A DNA stretch of 64,000 bases from positions 1,498,501 through 1,562,500 of the forward strand of contig NZ_CP045492.1 of NCBI RefSeq assembly GCF_015500055.1. Direction: 5' to 3'. The stretch comes from Mesorhizobium sp. NBSH29 (GTDB lineage: Bacteria; Pseudomonadota; Alphaproteobacteria; Rhizobiales; Rhizobiaceae). The position numbers and the translations under genes are program-made. Under the pieces are notes generated by a model. The model searched no databases, had not been told where the DNA came from, and saw only the letters and a program-made list of their open reading frames with translations. Shown piece by piece: positions 16,905 to 25,482 of the stretch; the first letter of the stretch is position 1, and every line of letters begins with the position of its first letter.

Positions 16905-17459
16905 TTACTTTGGAAGAAGTACCTTGTTGATGACGTGGATGACACCATTGGACTGCTGGACGTCGGCAATCGTCACGGTTGCAACGCCACCGGTTTCATC
17001 CGTCACAGTGACCTTCTTGCCCTTGGTCTTCAGGGTCAGAACGCAGCCACCCACCGTCTTCACCTTGTGCGAGCCGCCATCATCCATGACCATCTTGTTT
17101 ATCGCCGCCGACATCGCCTTTGCAGGAATGACGTGGCAAGTGAGGATCTTGGTCAACTGGGCCTTGTTTTCGGGCTTCAACAGGGTCTCGACAGTGCCCT
17201 TCGGAAGAGCCGCGAAGGCCTTGTTGGTCGGAGCAAGCACAGTGAACGGTCCTTTGCCCTGAAGGGTTTTGACGAGACCCGCAGCCTTGACTGCAGCCAC
17301 CAATGTGGTGTGATCCTTGGAGTTCACAGCATTTTCAATGATGTTCTTGTTTGCGAACATGGCAGCGCCGCCAACCATAGGGTTTTTGGCGTAGGCGACA
17401 CCGGCCATTGCAGAAAATGCGATGGCGCCGGCGAGAAGTGTGGATGTGAATTTGCGCAT
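16905..17459 (-). CDS. Secreted fasciclin (FAS1) domain protein, copy 1
   Basis: 184 residues: Sec signal MRKFTSTLLAGAIAFSAMAG ending near AYA, then one FAS1 domain. H1 is GPFTVLAPTNKAFAALP, H2 is NGVIHVINKVLLPK. FAS1 proteins are extracytoplasmic adhesion-type proteins; the rhizobial ones resemble Nex18 and the mycobacterial ones MPT70/83. It is a close paralogue of the gene at 17689. An ECF-type promoter element shared by both copies lies upstream (17503-17550). Together with the SigK/RskA-like pair next door, this suggests sigma-factor control. Confidence 0.93.
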   Translation of the reverse strand: MRKFTSTLLAGAIAFSAMAGVAYAKNPMVGGAAMFANKNIIENAVNSKDHTTLVAAVKAAGLVKTLQGKGPFTVLAPTNKAFAALPKGTVETLLKPENKAQLTKILTCHVIPAKAMSAAINKMVMDDGGSHKVKTVGGCVLTLKTKGKKVTVTDETGGVATVTIADVQQSNGVIHVINKVLLPK

Positions 17460-17502
17460 GGGTTTGGCTCCTGATTGATTGCTCCCTCTTGGAGAGTCAG
17501 AG

Positions 17503-17550
17503 GAGTTACGGCGTCATGTGCATTCCAGTTTCACACTCACGACAACGTGA
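17503..17550 (-). promoter_or_regulatory. ECF-type promoter plus upstream palindrome, fasciclin copy 1
   Basis: Read on the reverse strand: an inverted repeat TCACG-N4-CGTGA (17537-17550), 3 bases, TGAAACT as -35 (17527-17533), a 15-base spacer, then CCGTAACTC as -10 (17503-17511). The same boxes with the same spacings precede the second copy, while the spacer bases differ. AAC in the -35 and CGTA in the -10 are typical of ECF sigma promoters. Confidence 0.7.
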
Positions 17551-17608
17551 CAGGATGACTGGTCGACCCCGCAAACCGAACGCGAACCTGTCCCCCAAAC
17601 GCAAATCA

Positions 17609-17627
17609 CCCCGCCACAGGGGCGGGG
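17609..17627 (-). terminator. Possible terminator after fasciclin copy 2
   Basis: Strong GC stem CCCCGCC/GGCGGGG with a five-base loop about 60 bases after the stop at 17689. The following sequence on the reverse strand is only partly T-rich (TGATTTGCGTTT). Confidence 0.4.
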
Positions 17628-17688
17628 CAATTCACAAGCACGAGTACGATGAGGGGAAAGTACCTGTGCTATGTCAGCCTGCGACGGC

Positions 17689-18246
17689 TTATGACTTCGG
17701 CAAAAGGACCTTGTCGATGACGTGGATGACGCCATTCGACTGTTCGACATCGGCAATAGTGACATTAGCCACATTGCCGTTTTCATCGGTAACTGTGACC
17801 TTGCCGCCATCCGACTTCAGCTTTAGGACGCAACCACCAACGGTCTTGGCTTCATGCATGCCACCATCATCGGTGACCATCTTGGTGATCGCATCCGACA
17901 TCGCCTTTGCGCCAATGACGTGGCAGGTGAGTACCTTGGTCAGCTGATCCTTGTTCTCAGGCTTCAAAAGGGTATCGACTGTGCCGGCTGGCAGCGCATC
18001 GAATGCAGCGTTAGTTGGCGCGAGAACGGTGAATGGGCCTTCGCCCTGCAGCGTTTCGACCAGGCCGGCAGCCTTTACGGCAGCGACCAGCGTCGTATGA
18101 TCCTTCGAGTTTACAGCGTTCTCGACAATGTTCTTGTCGGCAAACATGGCAGCGCCGCCGACCATTGGATTTTCGGCGTAAGCAACCGAAGCGAGGGCGG
18201 AAAACGCGACAGCGCCGGCGAGAAGAGCGGTGGTGAATTTACGCAT
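17689..18246 (-). CDS. Secreted fasciclin (FAS1) domain protein, copy 2
   Basis: 185 residues: Sec signal MRKFTTALLAGAVAFSALAS, then one FAS1 domain with GPFTVLAPTNAAFDALPAG (H1) and NGVIHVIDKVLLPK (H2). It is about three quarters identical by eye to copy 1, so the pair arose by tandem duplication. This copy is more acidic (DGGKVTVTDENGNVA) where copy 1 is more basic (TKGKKVTVTDETGG), hinting at divergence. It lies directly downstream of the anti-sigma gene, with its own ECF-like promoter between. Confidence 0.93.
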   Translation of the reverse strand: MRKFTTALLAGAVAFSALASVAYAENPMVGGAAMFADKNIVENAVNSKDHTTLVAAVKAAGLVETLQGEGPFTVLAPTNAAFDALPAGTVDTLLKPENKDQLTKVLTCHVIGAKAMSDAITKMVTDDGGMHEAKTVGGCVLKLKSDGGKVTVTDENGNVANVTIADVEQSNGVIHVIDKVLLPKS

Positions 18247-18294
18247 GGATTGAAACTCCCTGTTGTTGGGTTCCCTATCGGTGGGAACTGAGCA

Positions 18295-18342
18295 GAGTTA
18301 CGGAGCGCTGCAACGGAGAGTTTCAGCATCACGAAAGCGTGA
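18295..18342 (-). promoter_or_regulatory. ECF-type promoter plus upstream palindrome, fasciclin copy 2
   Basis: Reverse strand: TCACG-N4-CGTGA (18329-18342), 3 bases, TGAAACT (18319-18325), 15-base spacer, CCGTAACTC (18295-18303). The palindrome touches the stop codon of the anti-sigma gene. Its arrangement is identical to that before copy 1. Confidence 0.7.
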
Positions 18343-19068
18343 TCAGATATCCAGAAGATTGCCAGCTGCTACGACCGGGCCTGTCGGTTTGCCGCTGGGC
18401 GACCCACCGTCGGGTTCGAGCGTGATTGCCAGTGTTGCACCAGCGGCGAGCATCCGGCGCAACTCATCAGAGAGTTCGATGCGCACAGTAGCACCACCCG
18501 GAACAACACCCATCGAAACCGGGCTCTTATCCGGCTCGATAACCCACAATTCAAAATCCTGGCCGGTCTCGCGTTCTCCGGAAATATGCGAGAGACCTAC
18601 TTCGCCGCGCCCTCCGTCAAACACCGCGAGGTATCGAACATCGCTAGTCTCCGCAGCCAATGATGCGACAAGACGATATTCGGCAGGGCGTGTAAGGTAC
18701 GGCACCGCGATGAGCAGCACCAATGCGGTCAAAGCACCACCAGTCATAGCGCGCCAAAGCGTAAGGCTATTCCACCAGTTGTGGCCTTCCGATGCCGCAC
18801 TGCCGGCAGTGCCGAAGAGCCGCCGGTCAATCTTCTGCTTGACAGATAGCGGCGGATCGATCGGATCATATCCGCCCGCTATTGGTGAGAAGTGCGTTTC
18901 CCATTGGTCAACCAAGCGCGCAAAAGCCGGCTCGGTGTCGGCGCGCAGACTGGCTATCGTGCGGTCACTTAAAGACAGAACGCCGAGCACGTACTCGGCG
19001 GCCATCATCTGGTCACCCTCATGCTCTGGTCCATTCCCATGGTCTGCGGCGCTCATCGCTCCAGACAC
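18343..19068 (-). CDS. RskA-type anti-sigma factor
   Basis: 241 residues. The cytoplasmic N-terminus has AAEYVLGVLSLSDR and FARLVDQWETHFSPI, the pattern of RskA-family anti-sigma domains. One membrane helix (about residues 113-133, ALTALVLLIAV) is followed by a periplasmic RskA C-terminal domain (RYLAVFDGGRGEVGLSHI, DFELWVI, SPVSMGVVPGGATVRIELS). It would hold the adjacent ECF sigma factor at the membrane until its periplasmic part is cleaved. It overlaps the sigma gene by 16 bases, which means coupled translation. Confidence 0.9.
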   Translation of the reverse strand: MSGAMSAADHGNGPEHEGDQMMAAEYVLGVLSLSDRTIASLRADTEPAFARLVDQWETHFSPIAGGYDPIDPPLSVKQKIDRRLFGTAGSAASEGHNWWNSLTLWRAMTGGALTALVLLIAVPYLTRPAEYRLVASLAAETSDVRYLAVFDGGRGEVGLSHISGERETGQDFELWVIEPDKSPVSMGVVPGGATVRIELSDELRRMLAAGATLAITLEPDGGSPSGKPTGPVVAAGNLLDI

Positions 19069-19592
19069 TCCCTAAGTTTCATCAGGCTGCGGCGCAGCCA
19101 GGTTCGCATCGTGTTGAGCGGCACGCCGTGGCGCTCGGCAAGTTCTGCATAGCTTTCGCCCGCGAGGTAGGCACTGCGCACGGCTGCTGCCCGGTCGGCT
19201 TCCAATTCGCCAAGACAGCGGTAGATACGCTCATTCTCACCGCCCGCAACCGCCATCGCTTCGGGGTCCGGAGACGGATCGGCGATATCCAGCGCGGTAT
19301 CGATGTTGGCCGCCGATTGGCGCCGGGCACGAATGCGATCTATGGCATGATTGCGCGCAACTGCCACCAGCCACGAAATTGGGCTCAATTCGGAAATCGC
19401 AAATCTGTCGGCCTTTGTCCATATTTTTACGAACACTTCCTGTAATGCTTCCTCGGCATCTGGGCGATCATTCAAGACACGAAGGCACACGCCAAATAGT
19501 TTCGCATTGGTTTGCTGGTAAAGCGTGTCGAAGGCCCCTCGATCTTTCATCGAGACCCGAACAATCAGCTTGGTAATGTCATGAGGAGTCAT
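19053..19592 (-). CDS. ECF RNA polymerase sigma factor (SigK-like)
   Basis: 179 residues with region 2 (FDTLYQQTNAKLFGVCLRVL, DAEEALQEVFVKIW, SWLVAVARNHAIDRIR) and region 4 (RSAYLAGESYAELAERHGVP then LNTMRTWLRRSLMKLRECL). The region 4 type and the RskA-class partner place it with SigK-like ECF sigmas. In mycobacteria SigK drives fasciclin genes mpt70 and mpt83; here two fasciclin genes lie just downstream. I do not see the fasciclin-type promoter before this gene, so it may not autoregulate through that motif. Confidence 0.92.
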   Translation of the reverse strand: MTPHDITKLIVRVSMKDRGAFDTLYQQTNAKLFGVCLRVLNDRPDAEEALQEVFVKIWTKADRFAISELSPISWLVAVARNHAIDRIRARRQSAANIDTALDIADPSPDPEAMAVAGGENERIYRCLGELEADRAAAVRSAYLAGESYAELAERHGVPLNTMRTWLRRSLMKLRECLER

Positions 19593-19758
19593 CCCGCCAA
19601 ACTAGGGCGCGGCAGGTTTTTTGCAACGGCAACTTTTCGGCGCGCTATCCGCGTCCCGCCAGCGCTTGCGACCGCCAAACAAAACGGACGTCGTATATCA
19701 TTTGCCCGTCACGATCTTTGCGGTTAATACACCGCCCATCCCTGCCGCAGGAACAATC

Positions 19759-20658
19759 ATGACAGACAAAGACATCGCCGCGACCGCCGAAATGCAGGCT
19801 GACTTGCTGTCGCGGGCGCTGCCCTACATGCAGCGCTACGAGAACAAGACGGTCGTGGTGAAATATGGCGGCCACGCGATGGGGGATGCAGCCCTTGGTC
19901 AGGCCTTTGCCCGTGACATCGCACTTCTCAAGCAGTCTGGCGTCAATCCGATCGTTGTCCATGGCGGCGGCCCGCAGATTGCGGCCATGCTGGCGCGCAT
20001 GGGTATTGAATCGAAGTTCGAAGGCGGTCTGCGCGTCACCGACGCCAAGACGGTCGAGATTGTCGAGATGGTTCTGGCCGGCTCGATCAACAAGGAGATC
20101 GTGGCGCTGATCAATGCCGAGGGAGAATGGGCGATCGGCCTGTGCGGCAAGGACGGCAACATGGTGTTTGCCGAAAAGGCGCACAAGGTCGTCAAGGACC
20201 CGGACTCCAACATCGAGCGCGTGCTGGATCTCGGCTTCGTCGGCGAACCTGTCGAGGTCGACCGCACACTGCTCGACCTGCTTGCCCGCTCCGAGATGAT
20301 TCCGGTGCTGGCGCCTGTGGCACCGGGCCGTGACGGCCACACCTACAACATCAACGCCGACACTTTTGCGGGAGCCATCGCCGGTGCAGTGCAGGCGACG
20401 CGGCTCCTGTTCCTCACAGATGTCCCCGGCGTTCTGGACCGGGACAAAAAACTGATCGACCAGCTTACAGTGGCCGAAGCCAGGTCGCTGATCGCCGACG
20501 GCACCGTATCTGGCGGCATGATTCCCAAGGTTGAAACCTGCATCGAGGCAATCGAGCGCGGCGTCGAGGGTGTCGTTATCCTCAACGGCAAGACACCGCA
20601 TTCGGTGCTGCTCGAACTCTTTACCGAGCATGGCGCCGGCACGCTGATCGTGCCGTAG
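19759..20658 (+). CDS. argB: Acetylglutamate kinase
   Basis: 299 residues. ArgB phosphorylates N-acetyl-L-glutamate, the second step of arginine synthesis. Visible motifs: [70 protein letters not shown] and [11 protein letters not shown]. The N-terminal helix [16 protein letters not shown] is of the hexameric arginine-inhibited type. The ATG at 19759 has CAGGA seven bases upstream; the open frame before it is not used. Confidence 0.96.
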   Translation: MTDKDIAATAEMQADLLSRALPYMQRYENKTVVVKYGGHAMGDAALGQAFARDIALLKQSGVNPIVVHGGGPQIAAMLARMGIESKFEGGLRVTDAKTVEIVEMVLAGSINKEIVALINAEGEWAIGLCGKDGNMVFAEKAHKVVKDPDSNIERVLDLGFVGEPVEVDRTLLDLLARSEMIPVLAPVAPGRDGHTYNINADTFAGAIAGAVQATRLLFLTDVPGVLDRDKKLIDQLTVAEARSLIADGTVSGGMIPKVETCIEAIERGVEGVVILNGKTPHSVLLELFTEHGAGTLIVP

Positions 20659-20673
20659 GTGAGGGAGCGAACG

Positions 20674-22137
20674 CTACCCTGCTTTCTCATTGAAACGACC
20701 GGCCAGGATGCCACGACTAAGATGATCGCCAAGGCGGCATGAAAGTGCCGTGATCGTTGTTGTCGGGTTGCATTGGCCCGATGTTGCAAACACTGACGAG
20801 CCGCCAATATAGAGGTTTGACATGCCGTGAACTTTGCAGTTGGCATCGACGATGCCCTTTTGCGGGTCAATGCTCATCCGCGTTCCGCCCATGTGGTGGT
20901 GTCCCGCCAATTCCTGGTCAACGGGATAATCTTCACCCTTGGTGACCCAGTCTGCGATGCGCACGCGCCCGTAATTTTTTGCGGCAAAAGTCTCACCGAA
21001 AAGTCTGAGCCCTTCCAGAAGAGTACGGTGTTCCAGCTCCGATTTTTTCCAGTGAAGCTCAATGCGCGGCACGCCCGCATGGTCAAGCTCGGAGGCCGAC
21101 AGCTGGATGTGGTTGGAGGCCAGCGGCGCCTGCTCCCAACCAACATAGAGCTGCGCTGCGCAGCGCAGGTTTTGGCCAAGCTTTGCGGCCACCCATTCGG
21201 CAGTGTCAGGTGCCTTGCAGGCAAGGTTGGCAACCATCTGCTTGTAGCCATGGTAAGGCGTCTCGATCAGACGAACACCAAAATTCAGGATCTTGCGCTC
21301 GGCCATGGCTTCGGGCGAGGGCGAGAAAAACACCTCGTTGGTGTCGTCAGTCTCGAACTCGCTGTAATCGGCCAGAATGGCATCACCGCCCTCGAATTGC
21401 GGATGCTCCATCCAGTAGCGTCCAAGTGCCGCCGGCTGCGGTACTACCCCGCCACTGGAGCGCGCGTTCGACCACAACAGTAGGCGTGAGTTTTCCAACC
21501 CGCCGGTGCAGGGAATGTAAAATTCCGCCTCCACCGACCCTGCATCAACACCGTCAGCCCAAAGTTTTGCGCCGGTGACCTTGCTGCCGTCTCCGTGTAG
21601 TTCGGTCACATAGGTATTTAGCACCACAGCTATGTTTTGGCTCTGGTCGAGTTCGTCGCGGAACTTTTCGCCAAACCGGACGGCCGGGCTCTTGATTAGC
21701 TGGACCCAGCGAATGTCGTCCGAAATCGGCACATCGGCCCGGAATGGGTCAAGGTCGAGAATATCGTGGACCTCGTCCAGATAAGGCTCGATGTCGTCCC
21801 GCCCGATCGGCCAGCCGGTGTCTGGGGCCCAAGGCTTTGCTGCAAAATCATGAGCGTCCATCACCCGGCACCACCCCGCCCAGTGGTTCGAGGAGCCGCC
21901 AAGATAACGCAGCCGCGAAATCTCCAGATCGAAATAGGGATCACCAATGGTTCTGCCGCGATAGAAATCCTGCGATTCTTCGGTCCATTCGTCGGAACCG
22001 GCCTCGAAAATCACGACCGGAATGCCGGCTTTGCCCAATTTTCGCGCAATGGTGACGCCAGCCGGACCGGAACCGATGACCAGGACTTTTGGCTCGAAGG
22101 CCGAAGATTTGTAATCCTTGAAGCTCTGAAAAATCAT
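20674..22137 (-). CDS. GMC-family FAD oxidoreductase
   Basis: 487 residues. An N-terminal dinucleotide motif VIGSGPAGVTIARKLGKAG, the GSSNHWAGWCRVMD substrate loop, and a C-terminal half with HHMGGTRM and CKVHGMSNLYIGGSSVFATS followed by NPTTTITAL, the usual GMC end. The His-Asn catalytic pair is in place. It has no signal peptide of its own, but a 52-residue Tat-signal protein is encoded just upstream with a 4-base overlap, as in the multi-subunit fructose, gluconate and sorbitol dehydrogenases. No cytochrome subunit is present. The substrate is likely a sugar or polyol. Confidence 0.88.
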   Translation of the reverse strand: MIFQSFKDYKSSAFEPKVLVIGSGPAGVTIARKLGKAGIPVVIFEAGSDEWTEESQDFYRGRTIGDPYFDLEISRLRYLGGSSNHWAGWCRVMDAHDFAAKPWAPDTGWPIGRDDIEPYLDEVHDILDLDPFRADVPISDDIRWVQLIKSPAVRFGEKFRDELDQSQNIAVVLNTYVTELHGDGSKVTGAKLWADGVDAGSVEAEFYIPCTGGLENSRLLLWSNARSSGGVVPQPAALGRYWMEHPQFEGGDAILADYSEFETDDTNEVFFSPSPEAMAERKILNFGVRLIETPYHGYKQMVANLACKAPDTAEWVAAKLGQNLRCAAQLYVGWEQAPLASNHIQLSASELDHAGVPRIELHWKKSELEHRTLLEGLRLFGETFAAKNYGRVRIADWVTKGEDYPVDQELAGHHHMGGTRMSIDPQKGIVDANCKVHGMSNLYIGGSSVFATSGQCNPTTTITALSCRLGDHLSRGILAGRFNEKAG

Positions 22138-22292
22138 GCCAGATCACTCCGCTTAAGGATCCAGCCGTCGATTTCAACGAATTCGGAGCGCGGCACCGAA
22201 CTGTACCTTGTTAGCAGGGCCAGCGTGGAAACAGAGGCGAGGGCTTCGAGGAAGCCTCGACGGGTGAGGGCGATGCTTGTTCTGCGCGTCAT
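22134..22292 (-). CDS. Tiny Tat-signal protein, likely escort subunit of the GMC oxidoreductase
   Basis: 52 residues: a twin-arginine motif TRRGFLEA, a hydrophobic run SVSTLALLTRY, then only about 20 residues (EFVEIDGWILKRSDLA). Its stop overlaps the start of the GMC gene (ATGA). In gluconate and fructose dehydrogenases a small Tat-bearing subunit carries the folded flavoprotein across the membrane; here the mature part is unusually short. I chose the Met just before TRRTSIAL, with AGGA nine bases upstream. A longer frame starts at 22343. Confidence 0.65.
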   Translation of the reverse strand: MTRRTSIALTRRGFLEALASVSTLALLTRYSSVPRSEFVEIDGWILKRSDLA

Positions 22293-22425
22293 TGTTGGCG
22301 ATCCTGCTTCAACCAAAGCGCGTACCGTTCCATGAAGGCACACGACCCATCCTCCCGATGCCCCTATAATCCGTTCCCCGCGATTTCCATGCCACTTGTA
22401 CCGTAAGGTTTACGAGTGGTTGACG

Positions 22426-23331
22426 TCAGTTCACGACCAGCAACAGGAGGATGCCGCAGACAATCAATACGCAGCCAATTGTCTCTATCCGGTTGATGTG
22501 TTCGCGAAAAAAGAACACCGAGGAGGCGAAGGTGAAGATCATCTCGATCTGCGCCAGCGCCTTGACCACCGACGCCTGCTGCAGGGTCATGGCGGTGAAC
22601 CAGCCGAGCGAGGCGGCCGCACCGACGAACCCGACAAACAGCGACGGCTTCCATGCAGCCCCGATGCGGGCCATCTGGCCCGGGTCACTCCACAGCATCC
22701 AGACCAGCATGATCGCGGTCTGGAAAGTGATGGTGACGGCAAGGGTCGTTGCCGCCTGCATCAGGAAGTTCGGGCCGCCAAGCGACAGCGACGCGGCGCG
22801 ATAGGCAACAGCCGTGATGCCGAACAGCGTGCCCGAAGCCAGGCCGATTAGCGCCGTCCGACTGATGAGCGATGCCAACAGGTTGCGCCAACTCATCGGG
22901 GTGCGGGCGACGGAGATCAGCATCACACCGACCACTGTGACGGCAATGGCGATCAGCGCACCACCGCCTGCGACTTCTCCGAGAAGAATCAGACCAAAAA
23001 TCGCCGCTTGCGCCGGCTCGGTGCGGGAATAGGCGGTGCCGACCGCGAAGTTACGGAACGAGAACAGATAAATGAGAAGGAACTGTGCGGCGATCTGACC
23101 GAGCCCCCCCAGCACGATCCAGCCGAGGAACTGCGCATGGATCGGCGGGAACGGATATTCCGCCACAAAGTGCAGACCCAGCAGAAATAGCAACGCGAAC
23201 GGCAGCCCGAACCCGAAGCGCACAAAGGTGGCGCCGGTGGTGCCCATGACGCCCTTGAGGTGCTTCTGGCCAACCGACCGCAGGTTCTGCAGGAAGGCGG
23301 CAGCGATGGTGATCGGGATCCACAATTCCAT
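22426..23331 (-). CDS. EamA-family (DMT) transporter
   Basis: 301 residues with ten predicted membrane helices in two EamA repeats (ITIAAAFLQNLRSVGQKHLK at the start; LAQIEMIFTFASSVFFFREH near the end). Members export metabolites such as amino acids or purines; the substrate is not predictable. The ATG at 23331 is chosen because the first helix begins right after it. The gene stands alone. Confidence 0.85.
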   Translation of the reverse strand: MELWIPITIAAAFLQNLRSVGQKHLKGVMGTTGATFVRFGFGLPFALLFLLGLHFVAEYPFPPIHAQFLGWIVLGGLGQIAAQFLLIYLFSFRNFAVGTAYSRTEPAQAAIFGLILLGEVAGGGALIAIAVTVVGVMLISVARTPMSWRNLLASLISRTALIGLASGTLFGITAVAYRAASLSLGGPNFLMQAATTLAVTITFQTAIMLVWMLWSDPGQMARIGAAWKPSLFVGFVGAAASLGWFTAMTLQQASVVKALAQIEMIFTFASSVFFFREHINRIETIGCVLIVCGILLLLVVN

Positions 23332-23415
23332 GATGGCCGCCTTGTGAGCCGCCACACCTCTCAATGCAAGGCGCAGGCCCTTGCGTGGATGAGGCCAGTG
23401 AGCTTCTGTGAGGGG

Positions 23416-23784
23416 CTACTCATGCGGATCATGAAGGCAGGGGTCGAGTGCGATATGATCCTCGTCGACCTGGTTAAGCGTGCCGCTGAGAATGACTGAA
23501 TCGCCAGCTTTGTAATCATTGATTTCATAGGTGATGCATACAATCTGTGGGTCAGGTGCGTCGCACATCAGCATGTAGCCGAGCGCTCCGTCATGCTCCG
23601 CTCCGCGCAGTTTCCCAGCCACGCTGATCACTACATAGTCATCGTTGGAGGCGCCAAGCCGGGTAAGCGCAACGCGAAGCTCCGAACAGGATGCCTCGAA
23701 ACTGGCTGCCGGCTGGGCATGCGCGCCGGTCGGAAGATGCGCGGGCACAACACACAGCCACGCCAAAACCTTCTTTAGAATCAT
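23416..23784 (-). CDS. Hypothetical small secreted protein
   Basis: 122 residues with a signal peptide (KKVLAWLCVVPAHLPTGAHA). The mature part has three or more cysteines and a beta-rich middle (YVVISVAGKL, QIVCITYEINDYKAGDSVILSGTL), which looks like an OB-type small barrel. AGAGGGG is well placed before the ATG, supporting it as a real gene. No family recognised. Confidence 0.65.
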   Translation of the reverse strand: MILKKVLAWLCVVPAHLPTGAHAQPAASFEASCSELRVALTRLGASNDDYVVISVAGKLRGAEHDGALGYMLMCDAPDPQIVCITYEINDYKAGDSVILSGTLNQVDEDHIALDPCLHDPHE

Positions 23785-23881
23785 GATGCCCCTCTGATGG
23801 ACTCAACCAACTGGGCAATCATGGCGTTTTCACGAAATCGAATTTCATTGCCGTCAGCTGGTGCCGCTGCCATAGGAAGGT

Positions 23882-24589
23882 ATGACCGATACACCCGATG
23901 CATCCCGCTTTGCCCATGTCACCGACTGGGTGTTTGATCTCGACAACACGCTCTATCCGCACCATTCCAATCTGTTTTCGCAGATAGATGTGAAGATGAC
24001 GGCCTATGTATCGACGCTCCTGCAACTGCCGCACGATGAGGCGCGCAAGCTGCAAAAGGAACTGTATCTGGAATATGGCACCACGCTGAATGGATTGATG
24101 GAGCGCCATGAGATAGATCCGGATGATTTTCTCCAGAAAGTCCACGACATCGACTATTCCTGGCTGTCGCCGGACCCAGTTCTGGGCAATGCTATCAGGA
24201 CGCTGCCGGGGCGAAAATTCATCTTTACCAATGGTGACCGCGGACACGCCGAACGCACAGCGCGTCAGCTTGGCATTCTCGATCATTTCGACGATATTTT
24301 CGATATTGTTGCCGCTGGTCTGACGCCAAAACCAGCACAGGCCACCTATGACAGGTTCATGTCACTGAACAAGGTAGTTGGCAAAAATGCTGCCATGTTC
24401 GAGGATTTGGCGCGTAATCTAAGCGTACCTAAAGCGCTGGGCATGACAACGGTGCTGATCGTCCCGAACAATTTTGAGCCGACATTCTCGGAGATATGGG
24501 AACGCGACCAGAAGTATGACGACGATGTTGATTTCGTCACCGACGACCTGGCCTCATTTTTGGATCAGATCAACGCTCTGCGAGGATAA
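23882..24589 (+). CDS. HAD-family pyrimidine 5'-nucleotidase
   Basis: 235 residues. HAD motif I is FDLDNTLYPH, motif II IFTNGD, and the C-terminal FEDLARNLSVPKALGMTTVL carries the acidic motif. This is the SDT1/PPM1-like subfamily that dephosphorylates pyrimidine nucleotides or related phosphates. In related genomes it lies between argB and dapD, as here. The end overlaps the convergent small gene by 20 bases. Confidence 0.9.
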   Translation: MTDTPDASRFAHVTDWVFDLDNTLYPHHSNLFSQIDVKMTAYVSTLLQLPHDEARKLQKELYLEYGTTLNGLMERHEIDPDDFLQKVHDIDYSWLSPDPVLGNAIRTLPGRKFIFTNGDRGHAERTARQLGILDHFDDIFDIVAAGLTPKPAQATYDRFMSLNKVVGKNAAMFEDLARNLSVPKALGMTTVLIVPNNFEPTFSEIWERDQKYDDDVDFVTDDLASFLDQINALRG

Positions 24590-24758
24590 ACTGCCGGCGG
24601 CGTTTGCCCGGAGCAAGTTCCCTGGCCTTTTCGGCAGCCTTGCGGCGTGCGGCGTCAGTCTCGGCAGTGCTGCGATCAGATGAGGCGTGGCTTATAGTCT
24701 CATGGCCAAGATCGGCGGCCTGCTGGCGCTGCATGATCTCGTCATCGGGGGTAGACAC
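24570..24758 (-). CDS. Small hydrophilic protein of unknown function
   Basis: 62 residues, very polar, with an alanine/arginine/glutamate-rich helix in the middle (AETDAARRKAAEKAREL) and a basic end. It starts with GTG at 24758, preceded at a good distance by AAGGAG, which is the main support. I do not recognise it. The 3' end overlaps the HAD gene. Confidence 0.5.
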   Translation of the reverse strand: MSTPDDEIMQRQQAADLGHETISHASSDRSTAETDAARRKAAEKARELAPGKRRRQFILAER

Positions 24759-24895
24759 TGGCGGCTCCTTTCGACTGCACTTCCGGCGACACTAATCAAT
24801 CTTTCGGACCGGAATACGGCGACAAAGGATCTGACGCGCTGCGGATTGCGCCAGATCCTCAGGAGGGAACGCTTGTGATGCTATGACGTTCCGGG

Positions 24896-25426
24896 TCAGC
24901 CGCCGTTCTTGGCTTTCATCGGATCGTTGACCGGAAGCGTCACCTCGACCTTGCCGGCCTTTTCGAACTCCAGCGTCATCCGGACGGTATCGCCGGTCTT
25001 GAACGGCGATGTGACCGCCATGAACATGATGTGCATTCCGCCAGGCTTCAGTTCGACAGTGCCGCCGGCCGGGATTTCCAGACCGCCCAAAATCGGGCGC
25101 ATGACCATCACATCGTTGGTCATCTCCATCGAGTGGATCTCTACCTTACCGGCACTGGGCGACATGACACCGGTTAGTCGGTCTGCATCCTTGCCGGTAT
25201 TGGAGATGATGAGATAGGCACCGCCTGCGGGTTGGCCCGGCAGCATGGCGCGCGCCCAGCCATGGCTGACCGAGAGATCGCCTGCTGTGACGGTGTCGGC
25301 CATGGTGCCGGCATCCATCGCGCCATGAACCGCGTGGGCATCGTGGCTACCGGCGGCGGTCGCCTGGGTGAGTGTGGCTATGGCCATCAGGCCGGCAAGA
25401 ACGGTGGTCTTTAAAAACGTGCGCAT
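24896..25426 (-). CDS. Periplasmic copper chaperone PCu(A)C
   Basis: 176 residues with a Sec signal (FLKTTVLAGLMAIATLTQATA). The mature N-terminus is His/Met-rich (SHDAHAVHGAMDAGTM). The DUF461 domain has GGAYLIISNTG, EIHSMEMTNDVMVMR and GGMHIMFM, which supply the H-M-x10-M-x21-H-x-M copper(I) site. The family delivers copper to cytochrome c oxidase. AAGGAA precedes the chosen ATG. It lies downstream of a DUF2946 gene on the same strand; the two form a likely copper operon. Confidence 0.93.
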   Translation of the reverse strand: MRTFLKTTVLAGLMAIATLTQATAAGSHDAHAVHGAMDAGTMADTVTAGDLSVSHGWARAMLPGQPAGGAYLIISNTGKDADRLTGVMSPSAGKVEIHSMEMTNDVMVMRPILGGLEIPAGGTVELKPGGMHIMFMAVTSPFKTGDTVRMTLEFEKAGKVEVTLPVNDPMKAKNGG

Positions 25427-25482
25427 GGAAAATTCCTTTAAGCGTCTGAAACGAGGATGGCCACATAGGTGGCGGGTCTTCA

